From contig NZ_AP024233.1 of NCBI RefSeq assembly GCF_025998535.1, positions 2,178,001-2,242,000 on the forward strand: DNA of 64,000 nucleotides. The letters are read 5' to 3'. The notes under the pieces were generated by a model. That model did no database searches. It saw only the letters and a list, made by a program, of their open reading frames with translations, and was not told where the DNA came from. This stretch comes from Desulfolithobacter dissulfuricans (GTDB taxonomy: Bacteria; Desulfobacterota; Desulfobulbia; Desulfobulbales; Desulfobulbaceae). Made by a program: the position numbers and the translations under genes. Every line of letters starts with the position of its first letter. The first letter of the stretch is position 1. Positions 52,069 through 61,035 of the stretch are shown in pieces.

Positions 52069-53582
52069 GACTGATGATCCTGGCGGTTTCCACCGATCCG
52101 CGGGTCAATAATGTCCGGAACTCCGAGACAGATTTTGCCCTGCTGCCAGAACCTTGGCATCCGGTGGACATGGGCAAAGGGTGAGCTAAGGAAGCGCTGC
52201 CGGGCCTGGTCACCAGGCCATGAAAGCACTGCCAGGCCGGCAAACAGGAAAACTGGCACCAGGACCACCAGGACACATATTTTGCCTTTTCTCCAGATCT
52301 CACCGGCCCAGCGGGAAGGCTCCTGCATCTCCCCTTTGTACAGAGAGAGCATCCATCCGGCAACCAGAACAAGCATCACCTGACTCAAAGGCATGACAAC
52401 AAGTCCGCTTACAAGAGCATGTACAGCCGCGCCGCTCAGCGAAGCAAGCAGGGCCGGACACAAAACCATTTTTTCCTGGTCTTCCTCCCTGTTCAGTACC
52501 TTTTGAGCGCTCTGTATCCACAGAAAAAGCGCCCGGACAAAAAAGAGCAGCACGGTAACGGCCACCGGCATCCCCCATTCACTGGCCAGCTGAAGGAGAG
52601 CGTTGTGCGGATGGGAGGCCACCAGGTTGGAATCACAGGCGAAATGCATTGGACCCAGCCCGAGCAGAGGATGCTGCCGGATCATATCCAGCGCCAGAGC
52701 CCAGAGGGTCATGCGACCCGGGGAATGGACAAGATCGCGCCTGATGCTCCGGGCCAGCACCGAAGAGGTGTCCACAGAGAGGATCTCGGGCAGAACCAGA
52801 AAAATCAGGACATAGGCCACAAGCCCTGCCAGAAGCACGAGCGCCTGCAACTTGAACCATGGCCAGGACCGACGACCGAAAACCACGGCCACAAGCACTC
52901 CTGCCGCCAGCATTGCTACCAGGGTGCCCCTGGTTCCGGAAACAAAGAAAAGAAACCACCAGGACGAACCAGCAAGCACGGTAATCAGCTTTACCAGGGG
53001 GTACCTGCCCAGGAAAAACCAGGGCAGGACCACCAGGGGCAGGGTCCAGGTCTGGAACTGGCTGAAAAAGCGAATATTGGAAAAAGACCAGAACAGGGCC
53101 CGCTGTTCAAAGGACAGTGACCCGGCAAGAACACTCACATAAAAAGCCACGAAACCGGCCAGGTAGGCCCAGCCAACCACCAAAACACTTAGAACTATCA
53201 CTCGGTCAAAGAATCGGCCCAACTCCTGCCGGACAACCGCCATGGAAAGAGAGGCGATAAACAGACAGACAAAGAGAGTCAGCTCCAGGAGAGCGTAGCG
53301 AACGGAAACAGCGACCAGGGAGGAGAGAAAACCCAGCAGCACGCAAGCCCCGAGAACAGCCCGGGCACCAGGGGAGAGGGAGAAAAACAGCCGCAGCCAA
53401 GCGCGGCACAGGGGTGGGGTGGTGGCAACGACCGTGCAGACCAGCACAAGGAGGATGCATTCAAGGACCCGTTTCTCGTCATAGGTCCCTAAAGCAGGAA
53501 GCAGCCTGGTGGTCGGAACCAGGGCAACATAGAGAAAAACCAGACAGAGGATCACCGCCGACGAAAACCAGGACCTGTCCAT
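52050..53582 (-). CDS. O-antigen ligase/polymerase-like membrane glycosyltransferase
   Basis: A roughly 510-residue membrane protein with about 11-12 helices and the Wzy_C (O-antigen ligase) block: SGTRGTLVAMLAAG, then a large periplasmic loop ending HPLLGLGPMHFACDSNLVASHPHNALLQLASEWG, in which the H-P-H-N motif is typical. Members move lipid-linked sugar to lipid A or, as PilO/TfpW, to pilin. Its place in a run with PilSR, pilin and ABC genes favours pilin glycosylation, but that is inference. The ATG at 53582 is preferred over an upstream TTG. Confidence 0.85.
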   Translation of the reverse strand: MDRSWFSSAVILCLVFLYVALVPTTRLLPALGTYDEKRVLECILLVLVCTVVATTPPLCRAWLRLFFSLSPGARAVLGACVLLGFLSSLVAVSVRYALLELTLFVCLFIASLSMAVVRQELGRFFDRVIVLSVLVVGWAYLAGFVAFYVSVLAGSLSFEQRALFWSFSNIRFFSQFQTWTLPLVVLPWFFLGRYPLVKLITVLAGSSWWFLFFVSGTRGTLVAMLAAGVLVAVVFGRRSWPWFKLQALVLLAGLVAYVLIFLVLPEILSVDTSSVLARSIRRDLVHSPGRMTLWALALDMIRQHPLLGLGPMHFACDSNLVASHPHNALLQLASEWGMPVAVTVLLFFVRALFLWIQSAQKVLNREEDQEKMVLCPALLASLSGAAVHALVSGLVVMPLSQVMLVLVAGWMLSLYKGEMQEPSRWAGEIWRKGKICVLVVLVPVFLFAGLAVLSWPGDQARQRFLSSPFAHVHRMPRFWQQGKICLGVPDIIDPRIGGNRQDHQSCSKSR

Positions 53583-53692
53583 GTCTTTTCCGTGGCACCT
53601 CAAGAAAAGCCCTCTTTTGTCATCCGCCCTCGAAAAATGGCCCTGGACCCAGTCGCGATTCCACCAGAACAGACAAGCACCGAAACACAGGT

Positions 53693-54559
53693 TTATTCAT
53701 CTTTATTCTTTTTTTTATCAACCAGTTTGCTGGTGGTGTAGACCCGACCATTTTTCAGGAGCACAAATTGTCCGCCATAGGGATCCCGGGGAATTTCAGT
53801 CAACAGACCGACCCCAACCAGGTCCTCGAGAGAAGCGGGCATCGTGCCATATTTTTCCTTGTAGGCCGCCACTTTCTGTTCGAGGAAAAATATCCTTTTC
53901 AACGCCTCCAGCCTTTTGCCAAGATACGCCTTGATCCGCGGATCACTGGTGTTCTGCAGCAGATCGGAGAGAAAACCGATGCCCAGGGCTGTCTGATTGC
54001 CATAGAGGCTAAACCGGCCGGCAAGCCCTTTTATGTATGCCGGAGCATCCGTATATTGCGCCGCCTTTCGCAGGTACTTGGCTGCAACCGCTGGTTTTTT
54101 CTGAAAGTAAAAGGCATTGAAGCCGAGAAAATAATAGGGTCGATAGTCGTCTGGACGGTGCCGGATCGCCTTTTCCAGCAGGGCGGTTGTCTCGTCGAAC
54201 ATTCCCGCCTGCCAGGGAAGCATCATTTCGGCGAACAGGTACGGGTCCCAGAACCGGGGATCCAACTCGGTGATCAACTGCAGCATTTCATGAATACGCT
54301 GCCACTCCTCGCGGGTCGGCTGGCCGTGTTCTCCGATCTTAAGCCCCATAAAGGATATGGTCTTCAGAAAGAGCAGGTCTGCCACCACTCCCGGGTATTC
54401 CAGGGTCAGCAGCCTGGCCACCGGCGGTGGCAGCTCACCGATCCGGCTGATGGTTTCATGGAAATATGTTCCGCGGACGCGGTAGACGGACGGCGTCAGC
54501 AGGACAAAACCAGCCACACCAAGCAGCAGTATGACACATGCCCGACAGGTTGCTTTCAA
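53693..54559 (-). CDS. TPR-like exported or membrane-anchored protein of the pilin cluster
   Basis: A 288-residue protein with an N-terminal hydrophobic segment (about 7-25) as signal or anchor. The rest is helical with tetratricopeptide-like pairs (WDPYLFAEMMLPWQAGMFDETTALLEKAI then RPYYFLGFNAFYFQKKPAVAAKYLRKA). The C-terminal part (YGTMPASLEDLVGVGLL then DPYGGQFVLL) resembles the end of pseudopilin-like proteins. It overlaps the ABC permease gene by four bases. Function unknown; a similar gene lies beside the ABC genes of pilin clusters in other Deltaproteobacteria, as far as I recall. Confidence 0.7.
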   Translation of the reverse strand: MKATCRACVILLLGVAGFVLLTPSVYRVRGTYFHETISRIGELPPPVARLLTLEYPGVVADLLFLKTISFMGLKIGEHGQPTREEWQRIHEMLQLITELDPRFWDPYLFAEMMLPWQAGMFDETTALLEKAIRHRPDDYRPYYFLGFNAFYFQKKPAVAAKYLRKAAQYTDAPAYIKGLAGRFSLYGNQTALGIGFLSDLLQNTSDPRIKAYLGKRLEALKRIFFLEQKVAAYKEKYGTMPASLEDLVGVGLLTEIPRDPYGGQFVLLKNGRVYTTSKLVDKKKNKDE

Positions 54560-55371
54560 ACGATATCTCTCCGTTTAAAAACAAGTACCGCCAAAGCCAG
54601 CACTGCGGCGGTATAGGTGGTTCCATAGCCAACAAGGGTCAGGAGCTCCAGAGGGGCCATGACAATGCCGTGCGCAGCTTGCATCTTCATATCAAAGGCA
54701 GCAAGGTTGGGAAATACATAACGGGCCGCGGTAACGACACCACGGGTGACTGGCGAAATCTCCACCCCTGGTATGTCCGCAGCAAGAAAACGGGTGACAT
54801 CGTCGATGGACTGGCCGATCAGATAGGTGGCGATGGTGAGCAAGGTGGCAAGAAAGGAGCTGGTGGTTAGCGTGCACCAAAGCACCACAAGCGCGGTCAG
54901 CAGGGCTACCCCGAGCCAGCTACCCAGCACCCCGACCAACACGGCACCAGGGGAAAACGAGGCGAAAAAACGGGCCCCGTACAGCAACCGGCCCAGCCAG
55001 ACAGCTGCAAAGGTGGCCCCGGTCAGGAGCACCATCACCAGTGCGGCCAGGACTAGCAGGCCGCAGTACTTGCCAAGAATATATTCAGCCCGGGAAACGG
55101 GACGGGAGAGAATGGTGAAGATTGTCTTGTGTTCAATATCCTTGGAGAGCAGATTGATTGCCAGGAAGAAAGGAATCAGAAGTCCGCCCAGGGTTACGGA
55201 AGCCAGGCAGAAATCAAGAATGATCTTGGAGAGATCACGCATGAAAAGCCCGCTGAGCAGGACCGCGAAGCAGCAGACCCCCAGGGCGAACAGGAGCGCA
55301 CCGTAAAGAATCCGCTGACGGATCCCTTCCTTGACTGTCAAGAGCGCTGTGGCGCAGATTCGTTGTATCAC
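54556..55371 (-). CDS. ABC transporter permease
   Basis: A 271-residue membrane protein of the ABC-2 type with six helices; the start [23 protein letters not shown] and the cytoplasmic [36 protein letters not shown] block are typical. It overlaps the ATPase gene upstream and the TPR gene downstream by four bases each. With the ATPase it would form an exporter; the cargo is unknown, and its location suggests a role in pilin or surface glycan handling. Confidence 0.9.
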   Translation of the reverse strand: MIQRICATALLTVKEGIRQRILYGALLFALGVCCFAVLLSGLFMRDLSKIILDFCLASVTLGGLLIPFFLAINLLSKDIEHKTIFTILSRPVSRAEYILGKYCGLLVLAALVMVLLTGATFAAVWLGRLLYGARFFASFSPGAVLVGVLGSWLGVALLTALVVLWCTLTTSSFLATLLTIATYLIGQSIDDVTRFLAADIPGVEISPVTRGVVTAARYVFPNLAAFDMKMQAAHGIVMAPLELLTLVGYGTTYTAAVLALAVLVFKRRDIV

Positions 55372-56144
55372 GGGGATTTGGAAACAATTCTAAAGAAAAA
55401 GGATTCCAGCGGGGAGATATCCGCCCCGCCTGCCGGTGTCAGCCGCTCCTCCTGCTCCCGGAGTTCGGCCGGGGATTTTTCCGCCACAAGCTCTCCCCGG
55501 TGCATGATGCCGATTCGGTTACAGATCCGTTCCACATCGGTCAAAATATGGGAGCAGAAAAGGACCGTATGCCCTTCTCGGTTATACTCCCGGATCAACT
55601 CCACCACCAGCTGCCTCCCGAGCGGGTCCAGTCCGGACATGGGCTCGTCGAGAATAAGAATCTCCGGTCGATGGAACATGGCATAAGCCAGCGCCGCCCG
55701 CTGAGTCATCCCCTTGGAAAAGCGACGAATCGGTGTTTTCGCAGCATGCTCCAGGTCGACCCGTTGCAGAAGTTCCAGGGATCGTTCTCTGATTTTCTTT
55801 TTGGAATAGCCGGCCAGAGTCCCGGCATAGATAAAATGATCAGAAAGGGTCAGGTGACCGTAAAGACAGGGATTTTCCGGCAGGTATCCGACTACGGCGT
55901 GGCTGGCGGGATCCTCGGGCCCATAACCTGCCAGGGTCACCGAGCCTTTGTCCGGACGGACAAAACCCATGAGGATCTTGAGGGCTGTACTCTTACCGGC
56001 ACCGTTGGTCCCGACAATACCGAAGACATCACCGGAAAAAACTGAGAGAGAAAGATCAACGAGAGCGGAATTTTTTTTCCGCAGCCCGGCCGGGTAGGTC
56101 TTCCTCACATGCTTGAGAGCAACAATCGATGCAGGCGAGTTCAT
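55368..56144 (-). CDS. ABC transporter ATP-binding protein
   Basis: A 258-residue ATPase with Walker [13 protein letters not shown], signature [17 protein letters not shown] (an SKGMTQR variant of LSGGQ common in ABC-2 exporters), Walker [15 protein letters not shown] and the switch His. It energises the permease encoded next. The ATG at 56144 is used; a TTG at 56162 is possible. A 440-base region with an intron remnant separates it from the pilin gene pair. Confidence 0.92.
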   Translation of the reverse strand: MNSPASIVALKHVRKTYPAGLRKKNSALVDLSLSVFSGDVFGIVGTNGAGKSTALKILMGFVRPDKGSVTLAGYGPEDPASHAVVGYLPENPCLYGHLTLSDHFIYAGTLAGYSKKKIRERSLELLQRVDLEHAAKTPIRRFSKGMTQRAALAYAMFHRPEILILDEPMSGLDPLGRQLVVELIREYNREGHTVLFCSHILTDVERICNRIGIMHRGELVAEKSPAELREQEERLTPAGGADISPLESFFFRIVSKSP

Positions 56145-56377
56145 GGCGTTATAGCTACTCAAGTTTCGGAGTTGACGACACTACAGGTACATCTCACCAA
56201 CGAACCAAAAGAATGAGAGTGCAAAAGATTTCCAAAAAATCCTGTCAAGCATTCTTTTTTAGTGGGAGGAAGCAGTCAAGATCAGAGAGCAGCAAACCTT
56301 GAAGCATGAGCCTTGCACGGAGTAAAGAATAAGGCCCGCGGCAGGGCACATAATCAAGTGAGACGTTACACTTTTTC

Positions 56378-56526
56378 ACGCCATGTACCACTCACTTCCT
56401 GTCGCTTCCTTCAGACCCCGCCGTTGCCAGTAACGCCCTCGAAGTCTGCGCTTATCTGCGAGTCGGATTTCTTCGCCCTGGTCGGGGTGACGTCTGTGTA
56501 CCGCAGGCCGTGTTTGCCTGGCAAAC
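56378..56526 (-). mobile_element. Truncated 5' end of a group II intron
   Basis: Minus-strand sequence from 56526 (GTTTGCC) parallels the first 140 or so bases of the full introns at 34474-38655, including GTCACCCCGACCAGGG and GTCTGAAGGAAGCGA, with several differences and small insertions. The match fades near 56378. It lies directly behind the T-run of another terminator, repeating the insertion rule of the intact copies. The remaining gap to 56145 shows no gene or clear promoter. Confidence 0.8.
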
Positions 56527-56570
56527 ACAAAAAAGCTCATTCCACAGCAAGCGGAAAGAGCTTTTTTGTG
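56526..56570 (-). terminator. Rho-independent terminator of the pilin pair
   Basis: Minus strand CACAAAAAAGCTC (complement of 56558-56570) pairs with GAGCTTTTTTGTG (complement of 56526-56538), with an inner TTCC/GGAA stem. It lies 20 bases after the PilA-C-like stop, and an intron remnant begins directly after it. Confidence 0.92.
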
Positions 56571-56590
56571 TTGATTCTTGTTATTCTTTA

Positions 56591-56992
56591 TCAGGTTCCG
56601 GAGCTACTGCTGCCCATGTAAGTCCAACTATCGTTATCGAACGGATCAGATCCGTCAGGATCAGCACTGTCCCACTCAGTTTCATCAGCCGTGTTGTCAT
56701 TTGTCGCCTGATAATATCCAGTTGTGCCGGAATAAATAGCGTACTCAAGGCGATTATCTGTATCAGCATTAGTGTTGGTTGTAGTGAAGGCGTACTCATC
56801 ATCTGCCGAATAATAACTCATTATGACACCCGGCGACAGATCAACAGAGATACCGTTACCGCCACCATTTGTATCAGCAACGGTCACGGTGCCGCTCTGA
56901 TCATCTGCATTAACATCTGCAAAGGCCAGAGAATAGGGACCCACAATAATACCAGCTGCAAGAGCAATCAAGACTATTTTTTTCTTAATCAT
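56591..56992 (-). CDS. PilA-C-like secreted partner of the short pilin
   Basis: A 133-residue protein with a signal peptide (about 1-25, KKKIVLIALAAGIIVGPYSLAFA). The mature part is rich in Asp, Thr, Ser and Gly, strand-like, and has no Cys; it includes GTVTVADTNGGGNGISVDL and the tail FDNDSWTYMGSSSSGT. In Geobacter sulfurreducens a short pilin (PilA-N) is followed by a similar secreted protein (PilA-C), and the two assemble as a heterodimer. Position, size and the GVIMSYYSADDEYAFTT segment suggest the same here. It follows the pilin gene by about 60 bases and ends at a strong terminator. Confidence 0.75.
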   Translation of the reverse strand: MIKKKIVLIALAAGIIVGPYSLAFADVNADDQSGTVTVADTNGGGNGISVDLSPGVIMSYYSADDEYAFTTTNTNADTDNRLEYAIYSGTTGYYQATNDNTADETEWDSADPDGSDPFDNDSWTYMGSSSSGT

Positions 56993-57053
56993 AGGTTTTC
57001 TCCTGTACTATGTAACAATAGAGCAATCTGAATGTTTTTTCCACGTCAACTCA

Positions 57054-57281
57054 TTAATTGGGGTAATGCTGCCATTCTGCAAAGTACCCTTCCATATCGG
57101 TACGAAAATTTCTGGCATCAGACAATGCTGCAGAGTTGTTCGCCCGGGCCCGGTACTTGGTAAACTGCGGGATGGCGATGGCGGCCAGGATGCCGATAAT
57201 CGCGACAACGATCATGAGTTCGACAAGGGTGAAGCCTTTCTCACCGTTCTTCCTTTTGTGGTTCCTTATCTGCTTCAGCAT
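57054..57281 (-). CDS. pilA: Short type IV pilin, PilA-N-like
   Basis: A 75-residue prepilin. After a basic 16-residue leader ending in GEKG, the mature protein is 59 residues starting [20 protein letters not shown] with Glu5, then [31 protein letters not shown]. This is close in size and pattern to the 61-residue PilA-N of Geobacter, which lacks the usual globular domain. Mature aromatic residues number about ten (F1, F24, Y27 and a C-terminal F/Y/F/W/Y cluster). The ATG has AAGGAGG upstream, and a sigma-54 promoter lies 100 bases before it. Confidence 0.9.
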   Translation of the reverse strand: MLKQIRNHKRKNGEKGFTLVELMIVVAIIGILAAIAIPQFTKYRARANNSAALSDARNFRTDMEGYFAEWQHYPN

Positions 57282-57380
57282 TGGTTCCTCCTTGATTAGA
57301 GTAGGTTGACTGCGTATTCAAAGTTTGTCTGTTGATTGGTTTGGTTTCCAGGTTGATAACTTGTGACTTGCCCAAGATGT

Positions 57381-57396
57381 AGCAACAGGCATGCCA
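57381..57396 (-). promoter_or_regulatory. Sigma-54 promoter of the pilin gene
   Basis: Minus strand TGGCATGCCTGTTGCT is nearly a perfect sigma-54 element (TGGCATG, N4, TTGCT; GG and GC 12 bases apart), 100 bases before the pilA start. It supports control by the PilR-like activator encoded in the same gene run. Confidence 0.88.
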
Positions 57397-57513
57397 GAAA
57401 CAGAACCCAGAAAACCGTTTCTTTATTTCCTTTAATTTTGTAAGGTTAAGCGAACCTTATTTTAGCCTCCCCCAGCCACATCCATCCAGACCACAAAAAA
57501 CGGCAGCTTCTTT

Positions 57514-57557
57514 GTGACAATTTTTCTCAACTTGACAAAATTTGTCACCTGTTGACA
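57514..57557. promoter_or_regulatory. Cluster of TGACA/TGTCA boxes upstream of pilA
   Basis: TGACA at 57515, 57533 and 57553 and TGTCA at 57543; the central pair forms a perfect 7-1-7 palindrome TGACAAAATTTGTCA (57533-57547). They lie about 120-165 bases upstream of the sigma-54 element, a normal distance for an activator. TGTC-type repeats have been reported as PilR sites. Confidence 0.6.
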
Positions 57558-57629
57558 GGTAACGGCCTTCTCACAAAAAACATCCCGGCTGCAGTTGGGA
57601 AATTTTATCACAAAACAAGGGGTTCCTGC

Positions 57630-57658
57630 TTGACAGCACCCAGCAACCTATATATATT
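57630..57658 (+). promoter_or_regulatory. Sigma-70 promoter of ilvB
   Basis: TTGACA (57630-57635), a 17-base spacer and TATATT (57653-57658), a near-consensus promoter. The leader to the ilvB ATG is about 170 nt. A small CAGCC/GGCTG hairpin with CTTTTA near 57772-57793 could be an attenuator, but no leader peptide rich in branched amino acids was seen. Confidence 0.75.
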
Positions 57659-57836
57659 TCAGGGCTATTCTCCACCGGCACCGCTGGTCCGGAAGTTCCC
57701 GCTGACAACGCCCGCCACTGGTCTGGCCTCCTGCCGGACAGGGTTTGGGCCCGTCGCAGTTTGAACGAAATACAGCCTCGGGCTGCTGCTTTTACTACCA
57801 TATACTTTCACGTCAAATCGAAGAAAGGATCACTCG

Positions 57837-59537
57837 ATGAGCAAAATGACAGGTGCGCAGGCAATCGTTAAATGCCTGAAAGAGGAAGGGGTTGATCTCA
57901 TGTTCGGTTTCCCGGGCGGTGCGGTCATCGATCTGTATGACGAACTGCTGGATTCCGACATCAAACACATCCTGGTCCGGCACGAGCAGGGCGCCGTGCA
58001 TGCGGCCGACGGCTATGCCCGGGCCACCGGCAAGGTCGGAGTGGCGCTGCTGACCTCCGGCCCCGGAGCCACCAACGGCGTTACGGCCATTGCCACAGCC
58101 TACATGGATTCCATTCCCATCGTAGTGCTCACCGGCCAGGTACCACGGGCCCTGATCGGCAACGACGCCTTCCAGGAAGTCGACATTGTCGGTATCACCC
58201 GCCCCTGCACCAAACACAACTACCTGGTCAATGATCCCAAGGATCTGATCCCGACCATCCGTGAGGCCTTTTACCTGGCCTCCTCCGGTCGGCCCGGCCC
58301 GGTCCTCATCGACCTGCCCAAGGATGTTGTGGCAAGCATGATCACCTATCCGGAGAAAAAGCCGGTCAAGATGCAGACCTACCAGCCCAACGTCGATCCC
58401 CATCCCGGCCAGGTGGAAAAGGCATGCAAGGCCATGCTCAAGGCAAAGCGGCCGATCCTCTATATCGGCGGCGGGGTCATCCTCTCCAATGCCAACAATG
58501 AGCTGACCGAGCTGGCCAGGAAGCTGACCATTCCGGTCACCATGACCCTCATGGGTCTGGGCGGCTTTCCAGGCACAGATCCGCTGTCGCTTGGTATGCT
58601 CGGCATGCACGGCAGCTATGCCGCCAACATGTCGGTGGCCAAGAGCGATCTGCTGATCGCTGTGGGCGCCCGCTTTGACGACCGGGTGACCGGCCGGCTC
58701 GATGCCTTTGCCCCGCACGCCAAGATCATTCATATCGATATCGACCCCACCTCCATTTCCAAGAATGTCGTGGTGGATATCCCCATCGTCGCGGACTGCA
58801 AGCATGCCCTGCGGGCCATGAATTCCTGGTTCGACGACTACCCGGAGTTTGACGGCAAGGCCATGTCTGAAAAGCATCAGCCCTGGCTGGAGCAGATCGC
58901 CGAGTGGAACAACAAGCATCCGCTCTCCTATGTGGATGAAGGCGATATCATCAAGCCGCAGTTCGTCGTCGAGAAGATCAACGAGCTCACCGGCGGGGAC
59001 GCCATCATCACCACCGAGGTCGGCCAGAACCAGATGTGGGCTGCCCAGTTCTATAAGTTCAACAAACCGCGGCACCTGCTGACCTCCGGCGGCCTCGGCA
59101 CCATGGGCTACGGTCTGCCGGCGGCCATCGGCGCCAAGCTGGCCATGCCGGATGCCACGGTCATCGACATCGCCGGTGACGGTTCCATCCAGATGAACAT
59201 CCAGGAGCTGGCCACGGCCAAGCAGTGGGGAGCACCGGTGAAGATCGCCATCCTCAACAACAACTACCTTGGCATGGTTCGCCAGTGGCAGGAACTGTTC
59301 TACAACCGCCGCTACTCCGCGACTCCCATGGAGGTGACCCCGGACTTCGTTGACCTGGCCAAGGCGTACGGGGCCGTTGGACTGCGGGCCACGACCAAGG
59401 ATGAAGTTGAGCCGGTCATCAAGGAGGCCCTGGCGACGGATAATGTGGTCATCATGGATTTCCACATCAACCGCGAGGAAGGAGTCTTCCCCATGGTACC
59501 GGCAGGCAAGGCCACCACTGAGATGCTGCTGGTGTAA
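57837..59537 (+). CDS. ilvB: Acetolactate synthase, large (catalytic) subunit
   Basis: A 566-residue TPP enzyme condensing two pyruvates (or pyruvate and 2-ketobutyrate) at the start of branched amino-acid synthesis. Motifs: FGFPGGAVIDLYDEL, the catalytic Glu in VRHEQGAVHAADGYARATGK, the FAD-region VGARFDDRVTGRLDAF, and the TPP-binding GDGSIQMNIQELATAKQWGAPVKIAILNN. Length is normal. The ATG follows GAAAGGAT. The small regulatory subunit gene follows after about 60 bases. Confidence 0.97.
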   Translation: MSKMTGAQAIVKCLKEEGVDLMFGFPGGAVIDLYDELLDSDIKHILVRHEQGAVHAADGYARATGKVGVALLTSGPGATNGVTAIATAYMDSIPIVVLTGQVPRALIGNDAFQEVDIVGITRPCTKHNYLVNDPKDLIPTIREAFYLASSGRPGPVLIDLPKDVVASMITYPEKKPVKMQTYQPNVDPHPGQVEKACKAMLKAKRPILYIGGGVILSNANNELTELARKLTIPVTMTLMGLGGFPGTDPLSLGMLGMHGSYAANMSVAKSDLLIAVGARFDDRVTGRLDAFAPHAKIIHIDIDPTSISKNVVVDIPIVADCKHALRAMNSWFDDYPEFDGKAMSEKHQPWLEQIAEWNNKHPLSYVDEGDIIKPQFVVEKINELTGGDAIITTEVGQNQMWAAQFYKFNKPRHLLTSGGLGTMGYGLPAAIGAKLAMPDATVIDIAGDGSIQMNIQELATAKQWGAPVKIAILNNNYLGMVRQWQELFYNRRYSATPMEVTPDFVDLAKAYGAVGLRATTKDEVEPVIKEALATDNVVIMDFHINREEGVFPMVPAGKATTEMLLV

Positions 59538-59600
59538 CCCAGCCGGCGAACCGAAACGGCCCTTTTACGACTAAGCTTCAGTCTACTACAGGATAGATCC

Positions 59601-60083
59601 ATGAAACATACACTCTCAGTACTGCTTCAGAATAAACCCGGTGCTCTTTCCCGGGTCACCGGTCTCTTCAGCGGCCGGGGTTTCAACATCGAAAGCCTCT
59701 GCGTGGCAGAGACCCTGGACCCCAAGGTATCCTGCCTGACCCTGGTCACCCGCGGAGACGAGGCCATTATCGAACAGATCTGCAAACAGCTGCACAAGCT
59801 GATCGATGTCATCAAGGTTACCGACATCAGCGAAGGCGAGTATGTGGAGCGCGAGATGGTCCTTATCCGGGTCAAGGCCGAGGCCTCCACCCGGGCCGAG
59901 GTTTTGCGGATCATCGACATCTTCCGGGGTAAGGTCGTGGATGTCAGCCCCACCACCTATGCGGTGGAAGTCACCGGATCCGAGTCCAAGATCAAGGCGG
60001 TTATCGATATTCTGCGCCCCATCGGCATCAAGGAGATCATCCGCACCGGAACCATTGCCATGGCACGGGCCCCGAAAAAATAA
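59601..60083 (+). CDS. ilvN: Acetolactate synthase, small (regulatory) subunit
   Basis: A 160-residue protein with an N-terminal ACT domain (KHTLSVLLQNKPGALSRVTGLFSGRGFNIESL) that binds valine for feedback control, and the second ALS small-subunit domain (EMVLIRVKAEASTRAEVLRIIDIFRGKVVDVSPTTYAVE). It activates the IlvB subunit. The name ilvH would fit as well. A terminator lies 28 bases after the stop. Confidence 0.95.
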   Translation: MKHTLSVLLQNKPGALSRVTGLFSGRGFNIESLCVAETLDPKVSCLTLVTRGDEAIIEQICKQLHKLIDVIKVTDISEGEYVEREMVLIRVKAEASTRAEVLRIIDIFRGKVVDVSPTTYAVEVTGSESKIKAVIDILRPIGIKEIIRTGTIAMARAPKK

Positions 60084-60110
60084 TCCCGTGTTCCTGCAGA
60101 TCTCAGAAAC

Positions 60111-60141
60111 AAGGCATGGCCGACCGTGGCTGTGCCTTTTT
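60111..60141 (+). terminator. Rho-independent terminator after ilvBN
   Basis: AAGGCATGGCC pairs with GGCTGTGCCTT, followed by a T6 run. It ends the ilvBN transcript. The rest of the gap to psd (60142-60333) contains the CAGGATTCAGGT repeat fragment near 60288. Confidence 0.85.
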
Positions 60142-60333
60142 TCTTTGCCTGCAATCCCTTATAGCCCTGGCACTCGAGAACTCCCTGAAATCAACCAGAA
60201 GGGAATGAAAATCCCGGGCCATGACAACCAACCCGGTCGCGAGTCGGGCAAGGCTTTGCAAAATTCCCTCTCTGCCCGGCCCTGAAACAGGATTCAGGTT
60301 GTGCGCATGAAACGACTTTGCTAATCTGTAGTA

Positions 60334-60975
60334 ATGAAGAAACCTGCCCTACCTCTTGCCAAAGAAGGCGTACCATTTATTTGTTTCAGTGGATTTGCCA
60401 CCCTGGTACTTGCCTTGCTCGCCTACGACATGGCGGCCATCATCGGCCTGCTCTTCACCGGATTTGTCACCTTTTTTTTCCGGGATCCGAGCCGCATAGT
60501 CCCGGAGGAACACAACGCGGTGGTGGCGCCGGCAGATGGAAAGATCATTCTCATCGAAGAGACCGAAGACCCCCGCTTTGCCCAGGGAAGAATGCTCAAA
60601 CTTTCCATCTTCATGGATATATTCAACGTCCATGTCAACCGGATTCCTTATGGCGGCGTGGTCGAGCGGATTTCGCTCCAGCCGGGGAAGTTCTATTCGG
60701 CGGATAAGAACAGGGCTACCCTGCACAACGAGTACTGTGCCCTGACCATCAGGACCGACACCGGACTTGAATATGTTGTCGTCCAGGTGGCCGGTCTCAT
60801 TGCCAGGCGCATCGTCTGCTGGGCGGAAAAGGGGGACCGGGTCCGTCCTGGTCAGCGGTATGGCCTGATACGGTTTGGTTCCCGGGTTGATCTCTACCTG
60901 CCCCCGGAGACCCGTCTCGAGGTTACCAAAGGCCAGAAAGTACGGGCCGGGGAGACCAGACTTGGTACAATGTAA
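60334..60975 (+). CDS. psd: Phosphatidylserine decarboxylase, short form
   Basis: A 213-residue membrane-associated enzyme making phosphatidylethanolamine. The proenzyme cuts itself in LIRFGSRVDLYLP, where Gly-Ser gives the pyruvoyl group. VHVNRIPYGGVVERI and HNEYCALTI are family blocks, and two N-terminal hydrophobic helices (about 15-45) anchor it. The length matches the short bacterial/archaeal class. No good ribosome site is seen. pssA follows, so the phosphatidylethanolamine pathway is encoded together. Confidence 0.95.
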   Translation: MKKPALPLAKEGVPFICFSGFATLVLALLAYDMAAIIGLLFTGFVTFFFRDPSRIVPEEHNAVVAPADGKIILIEETEDPRFAQGRMLKLSIFMDIFNVHVNRIPYGGVVERISLQPGKFYSADKNRATLHNEYCALTIRTDTGLEYVVVQVAGLIARRIVCWAEKGDRVRPGQRYGLIRFGSRVDLYLPPETRLEVTKGQKVRAGETRLGTM

Positions 60976-61035
60976 AAAAAAGACCACCGAAACCTGCATC
61001 TCCTAACCCATAACCCGACAGTAGCGGAGCCCGCC

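Noticed and set aside
57813-59465. 550-codon minus-strand open frame opposite ilvB
   Set aside because: ilvB is unmistakable on the other strand; the opposite frame is a composition effect.
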